A stretch of 37,988 nucleotides of DNA from NCBI GenBank assembly GCA_023667315.1, contig JAMPAI010000017.1:1-37988 (forward strand), given 5' to 3'. This DNA comes from Ruminococcus flavefaciens (GTDB lineage Bacteria; Bacteroidota; Bacteroidia; Bacteroidales; P3). Position numbers and translations under genes: made by a program. Positions within the stretch are counted from its first letter, which is position 1. Each line of letters opens with the position of its first letter. The notes under the pieces are model-generated. The model was not told the origin of the DNA and searched no databases. It was given only the letters and a program-made list of their open reading frames with translations. This document shows, in pieces, positions 17,056-25,674 of the stretch.

Positions 17056-17451
17056 ATGATATCAGATTCTATTGCGGACTTTTTGACCGTTATCAGAAAC
17101 GCCAATATGGCCAGAAAGAGGATGGTGGAAGTGCCTTCCTCCAAAATGAAGGCGGGCATCGCGCGCATTTTGTTTGAAAAGGGTTATATCGTAAACTACA
17201 AGGTGGAAGAAGGTGTGAAACCCACGCTGAAAATCGCTTTGAAATATCATCCTGCCACCAAGACTCCGGCCATCCACCGGATCGACCGTGTGAGCACGCC
17301 CGGTTTGCGTCGCTATGCCGACACCGAAAACCTTCCCCGCGTGATGAACGGTCTGGGCATCGCCATCATGTCGACCTCCAAGGGCCTGATGACCGACAAG
17401 GAAGCCCGCAAGGAAAATGTTGGCGGCGAAGTTATTTGTTTCATCAGCTAA
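17056..17451 (+). CDS. rpsH: 30S ribosomal protein S8
   Basis: The protein has 131 aa. It begins MISDSIADFLTVIRNA, and its C-terminus holds STSKGLMTDKEARKENVGGE, close to the STSKGxMTDxxAR signature. In E. coli S8 represses the spc operon; no S8-like mRNA site was sought here in detail. Confidence 0.98.
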   Translation: MISDSIADFLTVIRNANMARKRMVEVPSSKMKAGIARILFEKGYIVNYKVEEGVKPTLKIALKYHPATKTPAIHRIDRVSTPGLRRYADTENLPRVMNGLGIAIMSTSKGLMTDKEARKENVGGEVICFIS

Positions 17452-17462
17452 ACAACAAAACA

Positions 17463-18032
17463 ATGTCAAGAATTGGTAAAGCACCTATAAACCTTCCTAA
17501 GGGAGTAACGGTAACGGTTGCCAGCAACAACCTGGTAACGGTAAAGGGCCCCAAGGGCGAATTGAACCGTATGGTAGATCCCGACATCACGGTGCGAGTA
17601 GATACGGAAAACAACCACGTATTGGTTGAGCGTCCCACCGACCAGAAGCGCCACCGCGCGCTGCACGGTCTGTACCGCGCCCTCATCCACAATATGGTGG
17701 TTGGTGTTTCGGAAGGATATAAGACCACGATGGAAATCGTGGGTGTCGGTTACAGGGCCACTGTCAACGGACAGATCATCGACTTGGCTTTGGGCTTTTC
17801 GCACAACCTGTTCCTCGAACTGCCCAAGGAAGTCAAAGCCACGGCTACCGCCGAAAAAGGTAAGAACCCTACCCTGACTTTGGAATCCTACGACAAGGAG
17901 TTGCTCGGTATGGTTTGCGCCAAAATCCGCTCCTACCGTAAGCCCGAACCTTACAAAGGAAAAGGTATCAAGTTTGAAGGCGAAATCCTGCGCAGAAAAG
18001 CCGGTAAATCGGCGGCCAGCGCTAAGAAATAG
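17463..18032 (+). CDS. rplF: 50S ribosomal protein L6
   Basis: The protein has 189 aa from ATG 17463 (MSRIGKAPINLPKGV); an in-frame TTG at 17436 lies within the end of rpsH and is not used. Family blocks are VKGPKGELNRMVDPD, EIVGVGYRA and RKPEPYKGKGIKFEGE. L6 lies near the factor-binding site of the 50S subunit. Confidence 0.97.
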   Translation: MSRIGKAPINLPKGVTVTVASNNLVTVKGPKGELNRMVDPDITVRVDTENNHVLVERPTDQKRHRALHGLYRALIHNMVVGVSEGYKTTMEIVGVGYRATVNGQIIDLALGFSHNLFLELPKEVKATATAEKGKNPTLTLESYDKELLGMVCAKIRSYRKPEPYKGKGIKFEGEILRRKAGKSAASAKK

Positions 18033-18044
18033 CGGACTATTAAA

Positions 18045-18052
18045 TATATTTG
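18045..18052 (+). promoter_or_regulatory. Internal TATATTTG box directly before rplR
   Basis: A perfect TAnnTTTG lies in the 24-nt rplF-rplR spacer, with only 4 nt between its final G and the rplR ATG (18057). If used, transcription would start at or next to the ATG, giving a leaderless mRNA. No -33 TTTG is evident. A chance match is possible. Confidence 0.4.
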
Positions 18053-18056
18053 CACG

Positions 18057-18410
18057 ATGGCTATTACAAAATCATATAGAAGAACGCGCATCAAGATGCG
18101 CATTCGCAAGAAGATTACGGGCAGCAAGGAAATGCCCCGTTTGAGCGTGTTCCGCAGCAACCGCGACATCTACGCTCAAATCATTAACGACCTCGATGGC
18201 AAAACGCTCGTACAGGCTTCCTCCAAGGAAAAGTCCTTTACCGTAAAGGGAACCAAAACCGAGCAGTCTGTGGAAGTTGGCAAAATCTTGGCGGAACGCG
18301 CCAAAAGCGCGGGAATCTCCCAAGTGGTTTTCGACCGCAACGGATATTTGTATCACGGACGTGTTAAAGCTTTGGCAGATGGTGCCAGGGAAGCTGGTCT
18401 CAAATTCTAA
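18057..18410 (+). CDS. rplR: 50S ribosomal protein L18
   Basis: The protein has 117 aa. Blocks include [19 protein letters not shown] and the end [20 protein letters not shown]18 binds 5S rRNA with L5. The start codon follows a TATATTTG box by 4 nt. Confidence 0.97.
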   Translation: MAITKSYRRTRIKMRIRKKITGSKEMPRLSVFRSNRDIYAQIINDLDGKTLVQASSKEKSFTVKGTKTEQSVEVGKILAERAKSAGISQVVFDRNGYLYHGRVKALADGAREAGLKF

Positions 18411-18422
18411 GGATATAAGGTT

Positions 18423-18941
18423 ATGACAGACGCAAACGTAAAGAGAGTGAAATCGAGCGATATCGAGTTCCAGGACAAGTTGGTGGCCATCAACCGCGTT
18501 ACCAAGGTAACCAAGGGTGGCCGTACGTTCAGTTTTTCGGCCATCGTTGTGGTTGGAAACGGCAACGGAGTGGTAGGCTACGGCCTTGGTAAAGCCAAGG
18601 AAGTTCAGGCCGCCGTTCAGAAAGGCTTGGACGATGCCAAGAAAAACCTTATCAAGGTGCCCGTTCTCAAAGGAACCATCCCCCACGAACAATATGGCAA
18701 GTACAGCGGTGCCACCGTATTCCTCAAACCGGCCGCTCCCGGTACGGGTGTTATCGCCGGCGGTGCCATGCGTGCCGTATTGGAAAGCGTAGGCGTACGT
18801 GACGTGTTGGCCAAATCGAAAGGTTCTTCCAACGCCCACTCGGTGGTGAAGGCCACCATCAACGCCCTTTCCCAGTTGCGCGATCCTTATACGGTAGCTC
18901 AGTTGAGAGGCATTGAATTGGACAAAGTGTTTAACGGCTAA
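18423..18941 (+). CDS. rpsE: 30S ribosomal protein S5
   Basis: The protein has 172 aa. The N-terminal dsRBD-like domain has [20 protein letters not shown], and the C-terminal domain has [20 protein letters not shown]5 contributes to decoding accuracy and mRNA entry. It follows rplR by 12 nt. Confidence 0.98.
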   Translation: MTDANVKRVKSSDIEFQDKLVAINRVTKVTKGGRTFSFSAIVVVGNGNGVVGYGLGKAKEVQAAVQKGLDDAKKNLIKVPVLKGTIPHEQYGKYSGATVFLKPAAPGTGVIAGGAMRAVLESVGVRDVLAKSKGSSNAHSVVKATINALSQLRDPYTVAQLRGIELDKVFNG

Positions 18942-18953
18942 GCCCCAAACAGA

Positions 18954-18960
18954 AAAGGAG
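18954..18960 (+). promoter_or_regulatory. Shine-Dalgarno-like site before rpmD
   Basis: AAAGGAG lies 7 nt before the rpmD ATG at 18968, the second clear Shine-Dalgarno-like site in the operon after that of rpsQ. Confidence 0.5.
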
Positions 18961-18967
18961 AAACGCC

Positions 18968-19147
18968 ATGAAGAAGGTTAAATTGACACAAGTTAGGAGT
19001 GCGATCGATCGCCCCCTCCGGCAAAAGAGAACCCTTGAAGCCTTGAAGTTGGGCCGCATCGGCAAGATGGCCGAAGCCACGCTTACGCCTCAGGTGGAAG
19101 GTATGATTGCCAAAGTAAGCCACTTGATTACGATCGAAGAAATCTAA
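18968..19147 (+). CDS. rpmD: 50S ribosomal protein L30
   Basis: The protein has 59 aa ([20 protein letters not shown], then [19 protein letters not shown]), a clear L30 in its usual place between rpsE and rplO. It is short and easily missed by length cut-offs. The start is supported by AAAGGAG 7 nt upstream. Confidence 0.96.
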   Translation: MKKVKLTQVRSAIDRPLRQKRTLEALKLGRIGKMAEATLTPQVEGMIAKVSHLITIEEI

Positions 19148-19194
19148 TCCGGGGCTCAAACTTAGTTACAAACGCGAGAAAAAGAATTTTAGAT

Positions 19195-19659
19195 ATGGAC
19201 TTATCAGTTTTAACCCCTGCCAAAGGTTCGGTAAGAACCAACAAACGCAAGGGCCGTGGCTACGGCTCGGGCAACGGTCAAACTGCCGGCAGAGGTCACA
19301 AGGGTGCGCAATCCCGTTCGGGTTACAGCCGCAAAATAGGTTTCGAAGGTGGTCAGATGCCCTTGTACAGGCGAGTTCCCAAGAGCGGTTTCAAGAACAT
19401 CAACCATATTGAATACAACGCCGTCAACCTGGATACGTTGGAAAAGATTGCCTCCGAAAAAGGTATCAAGGAAATCAACCTTCAGGTGCTGGTAGATTGC
19501 GGTTTTGCCGCCAAGCGCGACAAAATCAAGATCCTCGGCCGTGGCGAACTGAACTCCGCCATTACGGTTGTTGCCGACGCTTTCTCCGCCAAGGCGAAAG
19601 AAGCGATCGAAGCCAAAGGCGGTTCCGCCAATCTGGTTGAACAAAAGCCCCAAGCCTAA
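19195..19659 (+). CDS. rplO: 50S ribosomal protein L15
   Basis: The protein has 154 aa. The Gly/Arg-rich N-terminal extension ([19 protein letters not shown]) that threads into 23S rRNA is intact, followed by [19 protein letters not shown]15 is a late assembly protein and precedes secY as in other bacteria. Confidence 0.98.
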   Translation: MDLSVLTPAKGSVRTNKRKGRGYGSGNGQTAGRGHKGAQSRSGYSRKIGFEGGQMPLYRRVPKSGFKNINHIEYNAVNLDTLEKIASEKGIKEINLQVLVDCGFAAKRDKIKILGRGELNSAITVVADAFSAKAKEAIEAKGGSANLVEQKPQA

Positions 19660-19694
19660 CCAGCTTACAGTTTCCACCTTATTACCGATAATTG

Positions 19695-21056
19695 ATGAAA
19701 AGATTCATTGAAACCATAAAGAACATCTACAAGATAGAGGAACTCCGCAAGAGAATCCTCTATACGCTGGGAATCATCGTGATTTACCGGGTAGGTTCTT
19801 TTATTGTATTGCCGGGTGTCGATCCCGCCCAGTTGGGAGCGCTCCAGCAACAGACAAGCGACGGTCTGCTCGGCTTGTTGAACATGTTCTCCGGGGGTGC
19901 GTTCTCCAATGCATCTGTATTTGCGTTGGGGATTATGCCCTACATTTCCGCATCGATTATCGTGCAATTGTTCGGAATGGCTATCCCCTACTTCCAGAAA
20001 CTTCAGAAAGAAGGGGAAAGTGGCCGCCGGAAGATGAACCAGATTACCCGCTGGCTCACGATTGCCGTTACCGCCATGCAGGCGCCCGCCTACCTCACCA
20101 ATGTGGTAAGCCAGCTGCCCGCCACGGCCTTCATTCCCTTTAACGGCGCCAATCCAGGCGTGTTCTTCTGGGTGTCTTCCTGCATCATCCTTACCGCAGG
20201 CACCCTGTTCGTGATGTGGTTGGGAGAAAAGATCACCGACAAGGGTATCGGAAACGGTATCTCGCTCATCATCATGATCGGTATCATCGCCCGTCTGCCT
20301 TTCGCGCTCTTCGGCGAATTCGTTTCGCGTCTGGAACAGCAGGGCGGCGGTCTGGTGGTGTTCATGGTGGAACTGGTGGTCCTCATCGTGGTGATATTCC
20401 TCTGCATCCTCCTGGTGCAGGGTACCCGCAGGATTCCCGTTCAGTACGCCAAGCGTATCGTGGGCAACAAACAGTACGGCGGTGTGCGTCAATACCTTCC
20501 CATGAAGGTGAACGCGGCCGGTGTCATGCCCATCATCTTCGCCCAGGCGCTGATGTTCATTCCCGTTACCGTAGCGGGATTCGCCTCTCCCGAATCCGTA
20601 AACTCAGGTTTTTGGAGGGCATTCATGGATTTTAACAGTTTTTGGTATAACTTTGTGTTCGCGTTGCTGATCATCGCATTCACCTATTTCTATACGGCGA
20701 TTACGATGAACTCGCAGCAGATTGCCGACGACTTGAAGCGCAACAACGGGTTCATCCCCGGCATCAAGCCCGGCAAGAAGACGATGGAATTCATCGATGA
20801 CGTGATTTCCCGCATTACCCTGCCCGGTTCCATTTTCCTGGCTTTCGTAGCCATCCTGCCGGCCATCGTAAGGCTTTTCGGCGTGAGCACCCAGTTCGCC
20901 CAGTTCTACGGCGGAACCTCGCTGCTGATTATGGTGGGCGTTATCCTGGATACCTTGCAACAAATCGAAAGTCACCTGTTGATGCGCCACTACGACGGCT
21001 TGACCAAGTCGGGCCGCATCAAGGGACGTTCGGGCGGAGCTTACGGCGTTGCTTAG
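19695..21056 (+). CDS. secY: Protein translocase subunit SecY
   Basis: The protein has 453 aa from ATG 19695, with ten hydrophobic helices as expected. Diagnostic segments are FALGIMPYISASIIVQL, GIGNGISLIIMIGIIARLP, RRIPVQYAKR and the last-helix region LLIMVGVILDTLQQIESHL. It forms the inner-membrane channel with SecE and SecG, encoded elsewhere, for export of signal-peptide and membrane proteins. adk, often next, is absent; map follows 13 nt after the secY stop. Confidence 0.98.
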   Translation: MKRFIETIKNIYKIEELRKRILYTLGIIVIYRVGSFIVLPGVDPAQLGALQQQTSDGLLGLLNMFSGGAFSNASVFALGIMPYISASIIVQLFGMAIPYFQKLQKEGESGRRKMNQITRWLTIAVTAMQAPAYLTNVVSQLPATAFIPFNGANPGVFFWVSSCIILTAGTLFVMWLGEKITDKGIGNGISLIIMIGIIARLPFALFGEFVSRLEQQGGGLVVFMVELVVLIVVIFLCILLVQGTRRIPVQYAKRIVGNKQYGGVRQYLPMKVNAAGVMPIIFAQALMFIPVTVAGFASPESVNSGFWRAFMDFNSFWYNFVFALLIIAFTYFYTAITMNSQQIADDLKRNNGFIPGIKPGKKTMEFIDDVISRITLPGSIFLAFVAILPAIVRLFGVSTQFAQFYGGTSLLIMVGVILDTLQQIESHLLMRHYDGLTKSGRIKGRSGGAYGVA

Positions 21057-21069
21057 TCTGTTTCGTAGA

Positions 21070-21849
21070 ATGACACCGCGCATCTACACCGAACAGGAAA
21101 TCGCGAAGATCCGCACCAGCGCGCTTCTGGTAGCCGACACCCTGGCCGAAGTGGCCAAGATGATAGCTCCGGGGGTAAAGACGATAGAACTGGACCGGAT
21201 GGCGGAAGCCTTTATCCGCTCCCAAGGCGGGGTTCCGGCCTGCAAAGGTTACGAAGGCTTTCCCTTTACCCTTTGCGTATCGGTGAACCAGATGGTGGTG
21301 CACGGGTTTCCTTCCGAAGAGGAACTGAAAGAAGGAGACATCGTTTCGGTAGATTGCGTGGTCGAGAAAGACGGCTACCACGGAGACTCGGCCTATACGT
21401 TCGCGGTAGGCCGGATCGAGGAACCGGTAAGACAGTTACTGGAAGCCACAAAGGCCTCGCTTTACCAGGGCATTGAACAGGCCCGCGTCGGAAACCGCAC
21501 CGGCGATATAGGAAACGCGGTACAGACATACGTGGAATCGCGGGGTTACGGGGTTGTTCGCGAACTTTGCGGCCACGGGGTCGGCGCCCATATGCACGAG
21601 AAGCCGGATGTGTTGAACTACGGCAAACGCGGTAGCGGCTGCCTCCTGAAAAAAGGCATGGTTATCGCGATAGAGCCCATGATTACCTTGGGCAAGCGCA
21701 ATATAGGCGTAGCCAAAGACGGCTGGGGTATATTTACCTTAGACGGAAAACCGGCGGCACATTTCGAACACAGTGTTACGATTACCGAACACGGAGCGGA
21801 TGTGCTGTCGAGTTTTGAAAAAGTGGAAACCATTTTAAAGAACAGATAA
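21070..21849 (+). CDS. map: Methionine aminopeptidase, type I
   Basis: The protein has 259 aa. It removes the N-terminal Met from nascent proteins. Substrate and metal residues are at expected spacing: His78, Asp95, Asp106, His169 (CGHGVG), Glu202 (IEPM) and Glu233 (FEHS). ATG 21070 matches the usual start of the family; an upstream in-frame TTG at 21049 lies inside the secY end. It sits between secY and infA with a 3-nt gap to infA. Confidence 0.97.
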   Translation: MTPRIYTEQEIAKIRTSALLVADTLAEVAKMIAPGVKTIELDRMAEAFIRSQGGVPACKGYEGFPFTLCVSVNQMVVHGFPSEEELKEGDIVSVDCVVEKDGYHGDSAYTFAVGRIEEPVRQLLEATKASLYQGIEQARVGNRTGDIGNAVQTYVESRGYGVVRELCGHGVGAHMHEKPDVLNYGKRGSGCLLKKGMVIAIEPMITLGKRNIGVAKDGWGIFTLDGKPAAHFEHSVTITEHGADVLSSFEKVETILKNR

Positions 21850-21852
21850 AAC

Positions 21853-22071
21853 ATGGCAAAACAGCAATCCATACAACAGGACGGAACGGTTTTAGAATCG
21901 TTGGGCAATGCCATGTTCAGGGTGGAGTTGGAAAACGGGCATACGGTTATCGCCCACATTTCCGGCAAGATGCGCCTGCACTACATCAAGATCCTGCCCG
22001 GAGACAGAGTACAGTTGGAAATGTCGCCCTACGATCTGAGCAAGGCCCGCATCGTATTCCGCTACAAATAG
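21853..22071 (+). CDS. infA: Translation initiation factor IF-1
   Basis: The protein has 72 aa, an S1/OB-fold protein ([20 protein letters not shown], then [20 protein letters not shown]). It binds the 30S A site during initiation. Position between map and rpmJ is standard for this phylum. Confidence 0.98.
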   Translation: MAKQQSIQQDGTVLESLGNAMFRVELENGHTVIAHISGKMRLHYIKILPGDRVQLEMSPYDLSKARIVFRYK

Positions 22072-22104
22072 TAATTTTGAGCAAACTTTATAACACGAAG
22101 ACCG

Positions 22105-22221
22105 ATGAAAGTAAAGCCATCAGCAAAGAAGAGATCGCCCGAATGCAAGATTGTAAAACGCAAGGGGGTGGTTTACGTGATTAATAAGAAGAACCCTAAG
22201 TACAAAATGCGTCAGGGTTGA
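22105..22221 (+). CDS. rpmJ: 50S ribosomal protein L36 (zinc-free form)
   Basis: The protein has 38 aa, beginning [19 protein letters not shown] and ending NPKYKMRQG. Of the four zinc ligands of classical L36 only Cys14 remains; the positions of the others are Ser11, Asn27 and Tyr33. This is the C-minus form and it should not depend on zinc. It lies between infA and rpsM. Confidence 0.96.
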   Translation: MKVKPSAKKRSPECKIVKRKGVVYVINKKNPKYKMRQG

Positions 22222-22235
22222 TAACGCACGCAATT

Positions 22236-22243
22236 TAGGTTTG
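22236..22243 (+). promoter_or_regulatory. Possible internal promoter box before rpsM (TAGGTTTG)
   Basis: A perfect TAnnTTTG in the 43-nt rpmJ-rpsM spacer, with a predicted start near 22247 and an 18-nt leader. It could give the alpha cluster its own transcript. No -33 TTTG is visible and chance is not excluded. Confidence 0.35.
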
Positions 22244-22264
22244 ATTTTAAAACAGGAATAATAC

Positions 22265-22645
22265 ATGGCACGTATTGCAGGTATCGATTTACCTAAGAAC
22301 AAAAGAGGGGAAGTAGGCTTGACCTACATCTACGGCATCGGAAGGAGCACCGCTCGTAAGATTTTGGCCGATTCCGGTATTTCTTTCGACAAGAAAGTGG
22401 AAGAATGGAACGACGATGAATTGGCGAAGATCCGTACCTATATCGGCGACAAGCTGAAAGTGGAAGGCGCCTTGCGTTCGGAAGTTCAAACCAACATCAA
22501 GCGTCTGATGGATATCGGTTGCTACCGTGGTATCCGTCACCGTCTGGGATTGCCCCTCCGTGGTCAGAGCACCAAGAACAACGCCCGTACGCGCAAGGGC
22601 CGCAAGAAGACCGTGGCCAACAAGAAGAAGGCGCCCAAAGGCTAA
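22265..22645 (+). CDS. rpsM: 30S ribosomal protein S13
   Basis: The protein has 126 aa. Blocks include [31 protein letters not shown] and [20 protein letters not shown]13 forms bridges with the 50S subunit and contacts P-site tRNA. Confidence 0.98.
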   Translation: MARIAGIDLPKNKRGEVGLTYIYGIGRSTARKILADSGISFDKKVEEWNDDELAKIRTYIGDKLKVEGALRSEVQTNIKRLMDIGCYRGIRHRLGLPLRGQSTKNNARTRKGRKKTVANKKKAPKG

Positions 22646-22705
22646 TCCTTGTTCGCGTGTGCTGATAGTTTTTGATAGGATAAACATCATTCATTTAAAT
22701 AAAAC

Positions 22706-23113
22706 ATGGCAAAAGTTGCTACCGGCGGTAAAAACGCCAAGACTGCAAAGAAGAAGATTGTCAAGGTTGAGCCCCAAGGCAAGGCTTTCATCTTTGCTTC
22801 ATTCAACAATGTGATCATCTCGCTCACTAACAATTCAGGCCAGGTAATCTCGTGGGCTTCTGCCGGCAAGATGGGATTCAAGGGTTCCAAGAAGAACACT
22901 CCCTACGCCGCCCAGATGGCTGCCACCGATTGCGCCAAAGTTGCCTATGATTTGGGATTGCGTAAGGTAAAGGTTTTCGTGAAGGGCCCCGGTGCCGGTC
23001 GTGAATCGGCCATCCGTACCTTGCACGGCGCCGGTATCGAAGTAACCGAAATTACGGACGTTACTCCCCTGCCCCACAACGGCTGCCGTCCTCCCAAGAG
23101 AAGAAGAGTTTAA
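22706..23113 (+). CDS. rpsK: 30S ribosomal protein S11
   Basis: The protein has 135 aa. Blocks include [39 protein letters not shown] and the end [13 protein letters not shown]11 lies on the 30S platform near the E site. Confidence 0.98.
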   Translation: MAKVATGGKNAKTAKKKIVKVEPQGKAFIFASFNNVIISLTNNSGQVISWASAGKMGFKGSKKNTPYAAQMAATDCAKVAYDLGLRKVKVFVKGPGAGRESAIRTLHGAGIEVTEITDVTPLPHNGCRPPKRRRV

Positions 23114-23148
23114 TTTCAGAGTACACGTACATAAAATCATAGCAAACA

Positions 23149-23754
23149 ATGGCAAGATATATTGGACCCAAGTCTAAGATTGCAAGAAAGTTCCAAGAAC
23201 CCATCTTCGGAGCTGACAAGGTGCTGGAACGCAAGAACTACGCACCCGGTCAACACGGCCAGAACAAACGCCGCAGCAAACTTTCCGAGTACGGTGTGCA
23301 GTTGAAGGAAAAACAGAAAGCCAAATATACTTACGGCATTTTGGAACGCCAGTTCCGCAAGATTTTCGCCCAGGCCTCGCGCAAGCAGGGTATCACCGGT
23401 GAAAACTTGCTCAAGATTCTGGAATCCCGTCTGGACAACGTGGTTTACCGTCTGGGCATCGCCCCCACCCGTAGCGCCGCCCGTCAGTTGGTGGGACACC
23501 GCCACATCGAGGTGAACGGCCAGGTGGTGAACATCCCCTCGTTCCAGTTGCGTCCCGGCGACATCGTTGAAGTCCGCGAAAAATCCAAATCGCTGGAAGT
23601 GATCAACAACTCGCTGGAAGGCCGCAGCAACCAATACAATTGGTTGGAATGGGATGGCAAGCAGATGTGCGGTAAGTTCCTGAGCTTCCCCGAACGCGAA
23701 AACATTCCCGAAAACATCAAGGAACAACTCATCGTGGAATTGTACTCCAAGTAG
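23149..23754 (+). CDS. rpsD: 30S ribosomal protein S4
   Basis: The protein has 201 aa. The N-terminus ([20 protein letters not shown]) lacks the zinc cysteines seen in some S4 proteins. The S4 RNA-binding domain has [20 protein letters not shown] and [19 protein letters not shown]. It is a primary 16S binding and assembly protein. Confidence 0.98.
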   Translation: MARYIGPKSKIARKFQEPIFGADKVLERKNYAPGQHGQNKRRSKLSEYGVQLKEKQKAKYTYGILERQFRKIFAQASRKQGITGENLLKILESRLDNVVYRLGIAPTRSAARQLVGHRHIEVNGQVVNIPSFQLRPGDIVEVREKSKSLEVINNSLEGRSNQYNWLEWDGKQMCGKFLSFPERENIPENIKEQLIVELYSK

Positions 23755-23765
23755 CCCTCGGCTGC

Positions 23766-23801
23766 TTGAAGTGCTTTTCCGCACTTTGGAGTTTGTTTTT
23801 C
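23766..23801 (+). terminator. Weak hairpin between rpsD and rpoA, possible attenuator
   Basis: AAGTGC (23769-23774) pairs with GCACTT (23781-23786) around a TTTTCC loop, with a few wobble pairs below the stem. A T-rich stretch ending TTTGTTTTT follows a few bases later. It may partly reduce read-through into rpoA-rplQ; it is too weak to call a full terminator. Confidence 0.4.
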
Positions 23802-23832
23802 CTTGGTATAAAACATTAAACTTAAAAAACTA

Positions 23833-24840
23833 ATGGCAATTTTAGCTTTTCAGAAACCGGATAAAGTAAGTATTCGCAGCTTGGACGACCACACAGGCGT
23901 GTTCTCGATCCGGCCGCTGGAACCTGGTTATGCGGTTACTATAGGGAATGCTCTGCGCCGTATTCTGATTTCGTCCTTGGAAGGGTTTGCCATCACGTCC
24001 ATCCGTATCGACGGGGTTGAACACGAGTTCGCCTCGATCAAGGGTGTGTTGGAAGACGTTACCAATATTGTGTTGAACTTGAAACAGATCCGTTTCAAGC
24101 AACAGATCAAGGGCACGGATCACGAAAAGGTTCACTTGGTGATTTCCAACAAGGAAGTGTTTAAGGCCGGCGATTTGAACAACGCCTTGAACGGCTTTAC
24201 CGTGTTGAATCCTGACTTCGAAATCTGCCACATGGAAAGCAACGTGAAGCTGACCATGGACATCACGATCGACAAAGGTCGCGGTTGGGTGCCGGCGGAA
24301 GAAAACAAAAACGCCGCCGACCCCGTGGGTACGATCGCCATCGACTCGATTCACACGCCGATCAAGAACGTTCACTACGAAAAGGAAAACTTCCGTGTTG
24401 AACAGAAGACCGACTACGAAGAATTGATCCTGACGGTTGTTTCCGACGGCTCGATTTCGCCCAAGGAAGCCTTGAAGGATGCCGCGAAGATCCTTATCTC
24501 GCACTTCATGCTCTTCTCCGACGAAAAGATCGCCATCGAACAGACCGAGCCCACCGTCAGCAGCGACATTGATGAAGACGACTTGCACATGCGCCAGTTG
24601 CTCAACACCAAGCTGTCTGAAATGGAACTCTCGGTTCGCGCTTTGAACTGCCTTAAGGCAGCCGAAGTGGAAACCCTGGGCGAACTGGTGTCGTTCGAAA
24701 AGGCCGACCTGCTCAAATTCCGCAATTTCGGTAAGAAATCACTTACCGAACTTGAAAACCTGGTTAAGTCCAAGAACCTGGAATTCGGCTTGAACGTCGG
24801 CAAATACAAATTGAATAAAACAGATAAAGACGAAGAATAA
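23833..24840 (+). CDS. rpoA: DNA-directed RNA polymerase subunit alpha
   Basis: The protein has 335 aa. The N-terminal dimerisation domain (about 1-235) includes [20 protein letters not shown] and a DEVEF-like region. The C-terminal helix-hairpin-helix domain (about 250-320) has [20 protein letters not shown] and [13 protein letters not shown]. Alpha dimers nucleate polymerase assembly, and the C-terminal domain binds UP elements and activators. It is the penultimate gene of the superoperon. Confidence 0.98.
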   Translation: MAILAFQKPDKVSIRSLDDHTGVFSIRPLEPGYAVTIGNALRRILISSLEGFAITSIRIDGVEHEFASIKGVLEDVTNIVLNLKQIRFKQQIKGTDHEKVHLVISNKEVFKAGDLNNALNGFTVLNPDFEICHMESNVKLTMDITIDKGRGWVPAEENKNAADPVGTIAIDSIHTPIKNVHYEKENFRVEQKTDYEELILTVVSDGSISPKEALKDAAKILISHFMLFSDEKIAIEQTEPTVSSDIDEDDLHMRQLLNTKLSEMELSVRALNCLKAAEVETLGELVSFEKADLLKFRNFGKKSLTELENLVKSKNLEFGLNVGKYKLNKTDKDEE

Positions 24841-24857
24841 TTAGGGGGAGCCTTAAA

Positions 24858-25337
24858 ATGAGACACGGAAAGAAATTCAATAAGCTTAGCAGGACGCACG
24901 CCCACAGACGTCAATTGTTGGCCAATATGGCATCGTCGCTGATCCTGCACAAGAAGATCAATACCACCTTGGCCAAGGCCAAGGCCCTGCGCAGCTATGT
25001 GGAACCTATCCTCACCAAGTCGAAAGAAGATACGACCCACTCGCGCCGCGTGGTGTTCAGCTACCTGCAGAACAAGGAAGCCGTAACCGAACTCTTCCGC
25101 GAAATTTCGCAGAAGATTGCCCAGCGCAACGGCGGTTACACCCGCATCCTTAAAACCGGCTACCGTATCGGCGACAATGCGGAAATGGCCTTCATCGAAC
25201 TGGTGGACTACAGCATGAACGCTACCAAGGCCACCGAAACGAAGGCGAAGAGCACCCGTCGCGGCGGCAAGAAGAAAGCGGCCGAAGCTCCGGCTGCCGA
25301 AACGCCGGCTGCTGCGGAAGAACCGAAAGCCGAATAG
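24858..25337 (+). CDS. rplQ: 50S ribosomal protein L17 with Ala/Glu/Lys-rich tail
   Basis: The protein has 159 aa. The core matches L17 ([40 protein letters not shown]). A low-complexity tail of about 30 residues rich in Ala, Lys and Glu extends beyond the ~127-aa E. coli length; such tails are common in Bacteroidota. It is the last gene before the strong terminator at 25369. Confidence 0.97.
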   Translation: MRHGKKFNKLSRTHAHRRQLLANMASSLILHKKINTTLAKAKALRSYVEPILTKSKEDTTHSRRVVFSYLQNKEAVTELFREISQKIAQRNGGYTRILKTGYRIGDNAEMAFIELVDYSMNATKATETKAKSTRRGGKKKAAEAPAAETPAAAEEPKAE

Positions 25338-25368
25338 GTTCCGGAATTCTTCCCGATAGGGAGTTTTT

Positions 25369-25410
25369 AAAGGGAAGGGGAAAAGCATGGCTTTTCCCCT
25401 TCCCTTTTTT
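25369..25410 (+). terminator. Terminator of the ribosomal superoperon
   Basis: A perfect 18-bp stem (25369-25386 with 25390-25407, loop ATG) runs into a T-run ending at 25410. It begins 32 nt after the rplQ stop. The stem is long enough that it might act in both directions. Confidence 0.92.
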
Positions 25411-25415
25411 GCTTT

Positions 25416-25433
25416 ATACGCCTGACGGCGTAT
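25416..25433 (+). terminator. Small secondary hairpin after the main terminator
   Basis: ATACGCC (25416-25422) pairs with GGCGTAT (25427-25433) around TGAC, just downstream of the main terminator. There is no clean T-run, so it may be only an accessory structure. Confidence 0.3.
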
Positions 25434-25520
25434 GCTGCTTTTGCCTTTGTCTTGCGAGGACGGTGCCGGCGGCGGTTGTTAGTTCGCCTTGGGGGCGCGG
25501 GGCGGGGCTGTTCTAAGAGA

Positions 25521-25552
25521 TTTGCAGATATTTTTTTCTTTTGCTATTTTTG
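25521..25552 (+). promoter_or_regulatory. Promoter of the 977-aa secreted protein gene
   Basis: TTTG (25521-25524), then exactly 20 bp, then TATTTTTG (25545-25552) is a full Bacteroides-type -33/-7 promoter. The predicted start is near 25556, giving a leader of about 119 nt that contains the hairpin at 25564-25618. Confidence 0.75.
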
Positions 25553-25563
25553 TATTATTCTTT

Positions 25564-25618
25564 CATTGCCTCTGTATCGCATTCGGATTGACACTTATCC
25601 GCGATACTTCCGGCAATG
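25564..25618 (+). promoter_or_regulatory. Stacked hairpin in the 5' leader
   Basis: Three helices nest in order: CATTGCC (25564-25570) with GGCAATG (25612-25618), GTATCGC (25574-25580) with GCGATAC (25601-25607), and GGAT (25585-25588) with ATCC (25597-25600), around an 8-nt loop. That is 18 base pairs in 55 nt with small internal loops. It sits about 8 nt after the predicted transcript start and has no T-run, so it is not a plain terminator. It could stabilise the mRNA or bind a regulator. I do not recognise a known riboswitch. Confidence 0.7.
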
Positions 25619-25674
25619 ACTTGTACTTACGGAACCCAAACAAAATTAATTTTATAACCTAAACAAACATCATC

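Noticed and set aside
25485-25510. G-quadruplex in the G-rich stretch before the promoter
   Set aside because: Only three clean runs of G are close together, too few for a confident four-tract motif.
25501-25560. Coding frame or tRNA in the gap between rplQ and the 977-aa protein gene
   Set aside because: I found no cloverleaf and no credible frame. The gap is accounted for by terminators, a promoter and the leader hairpin.
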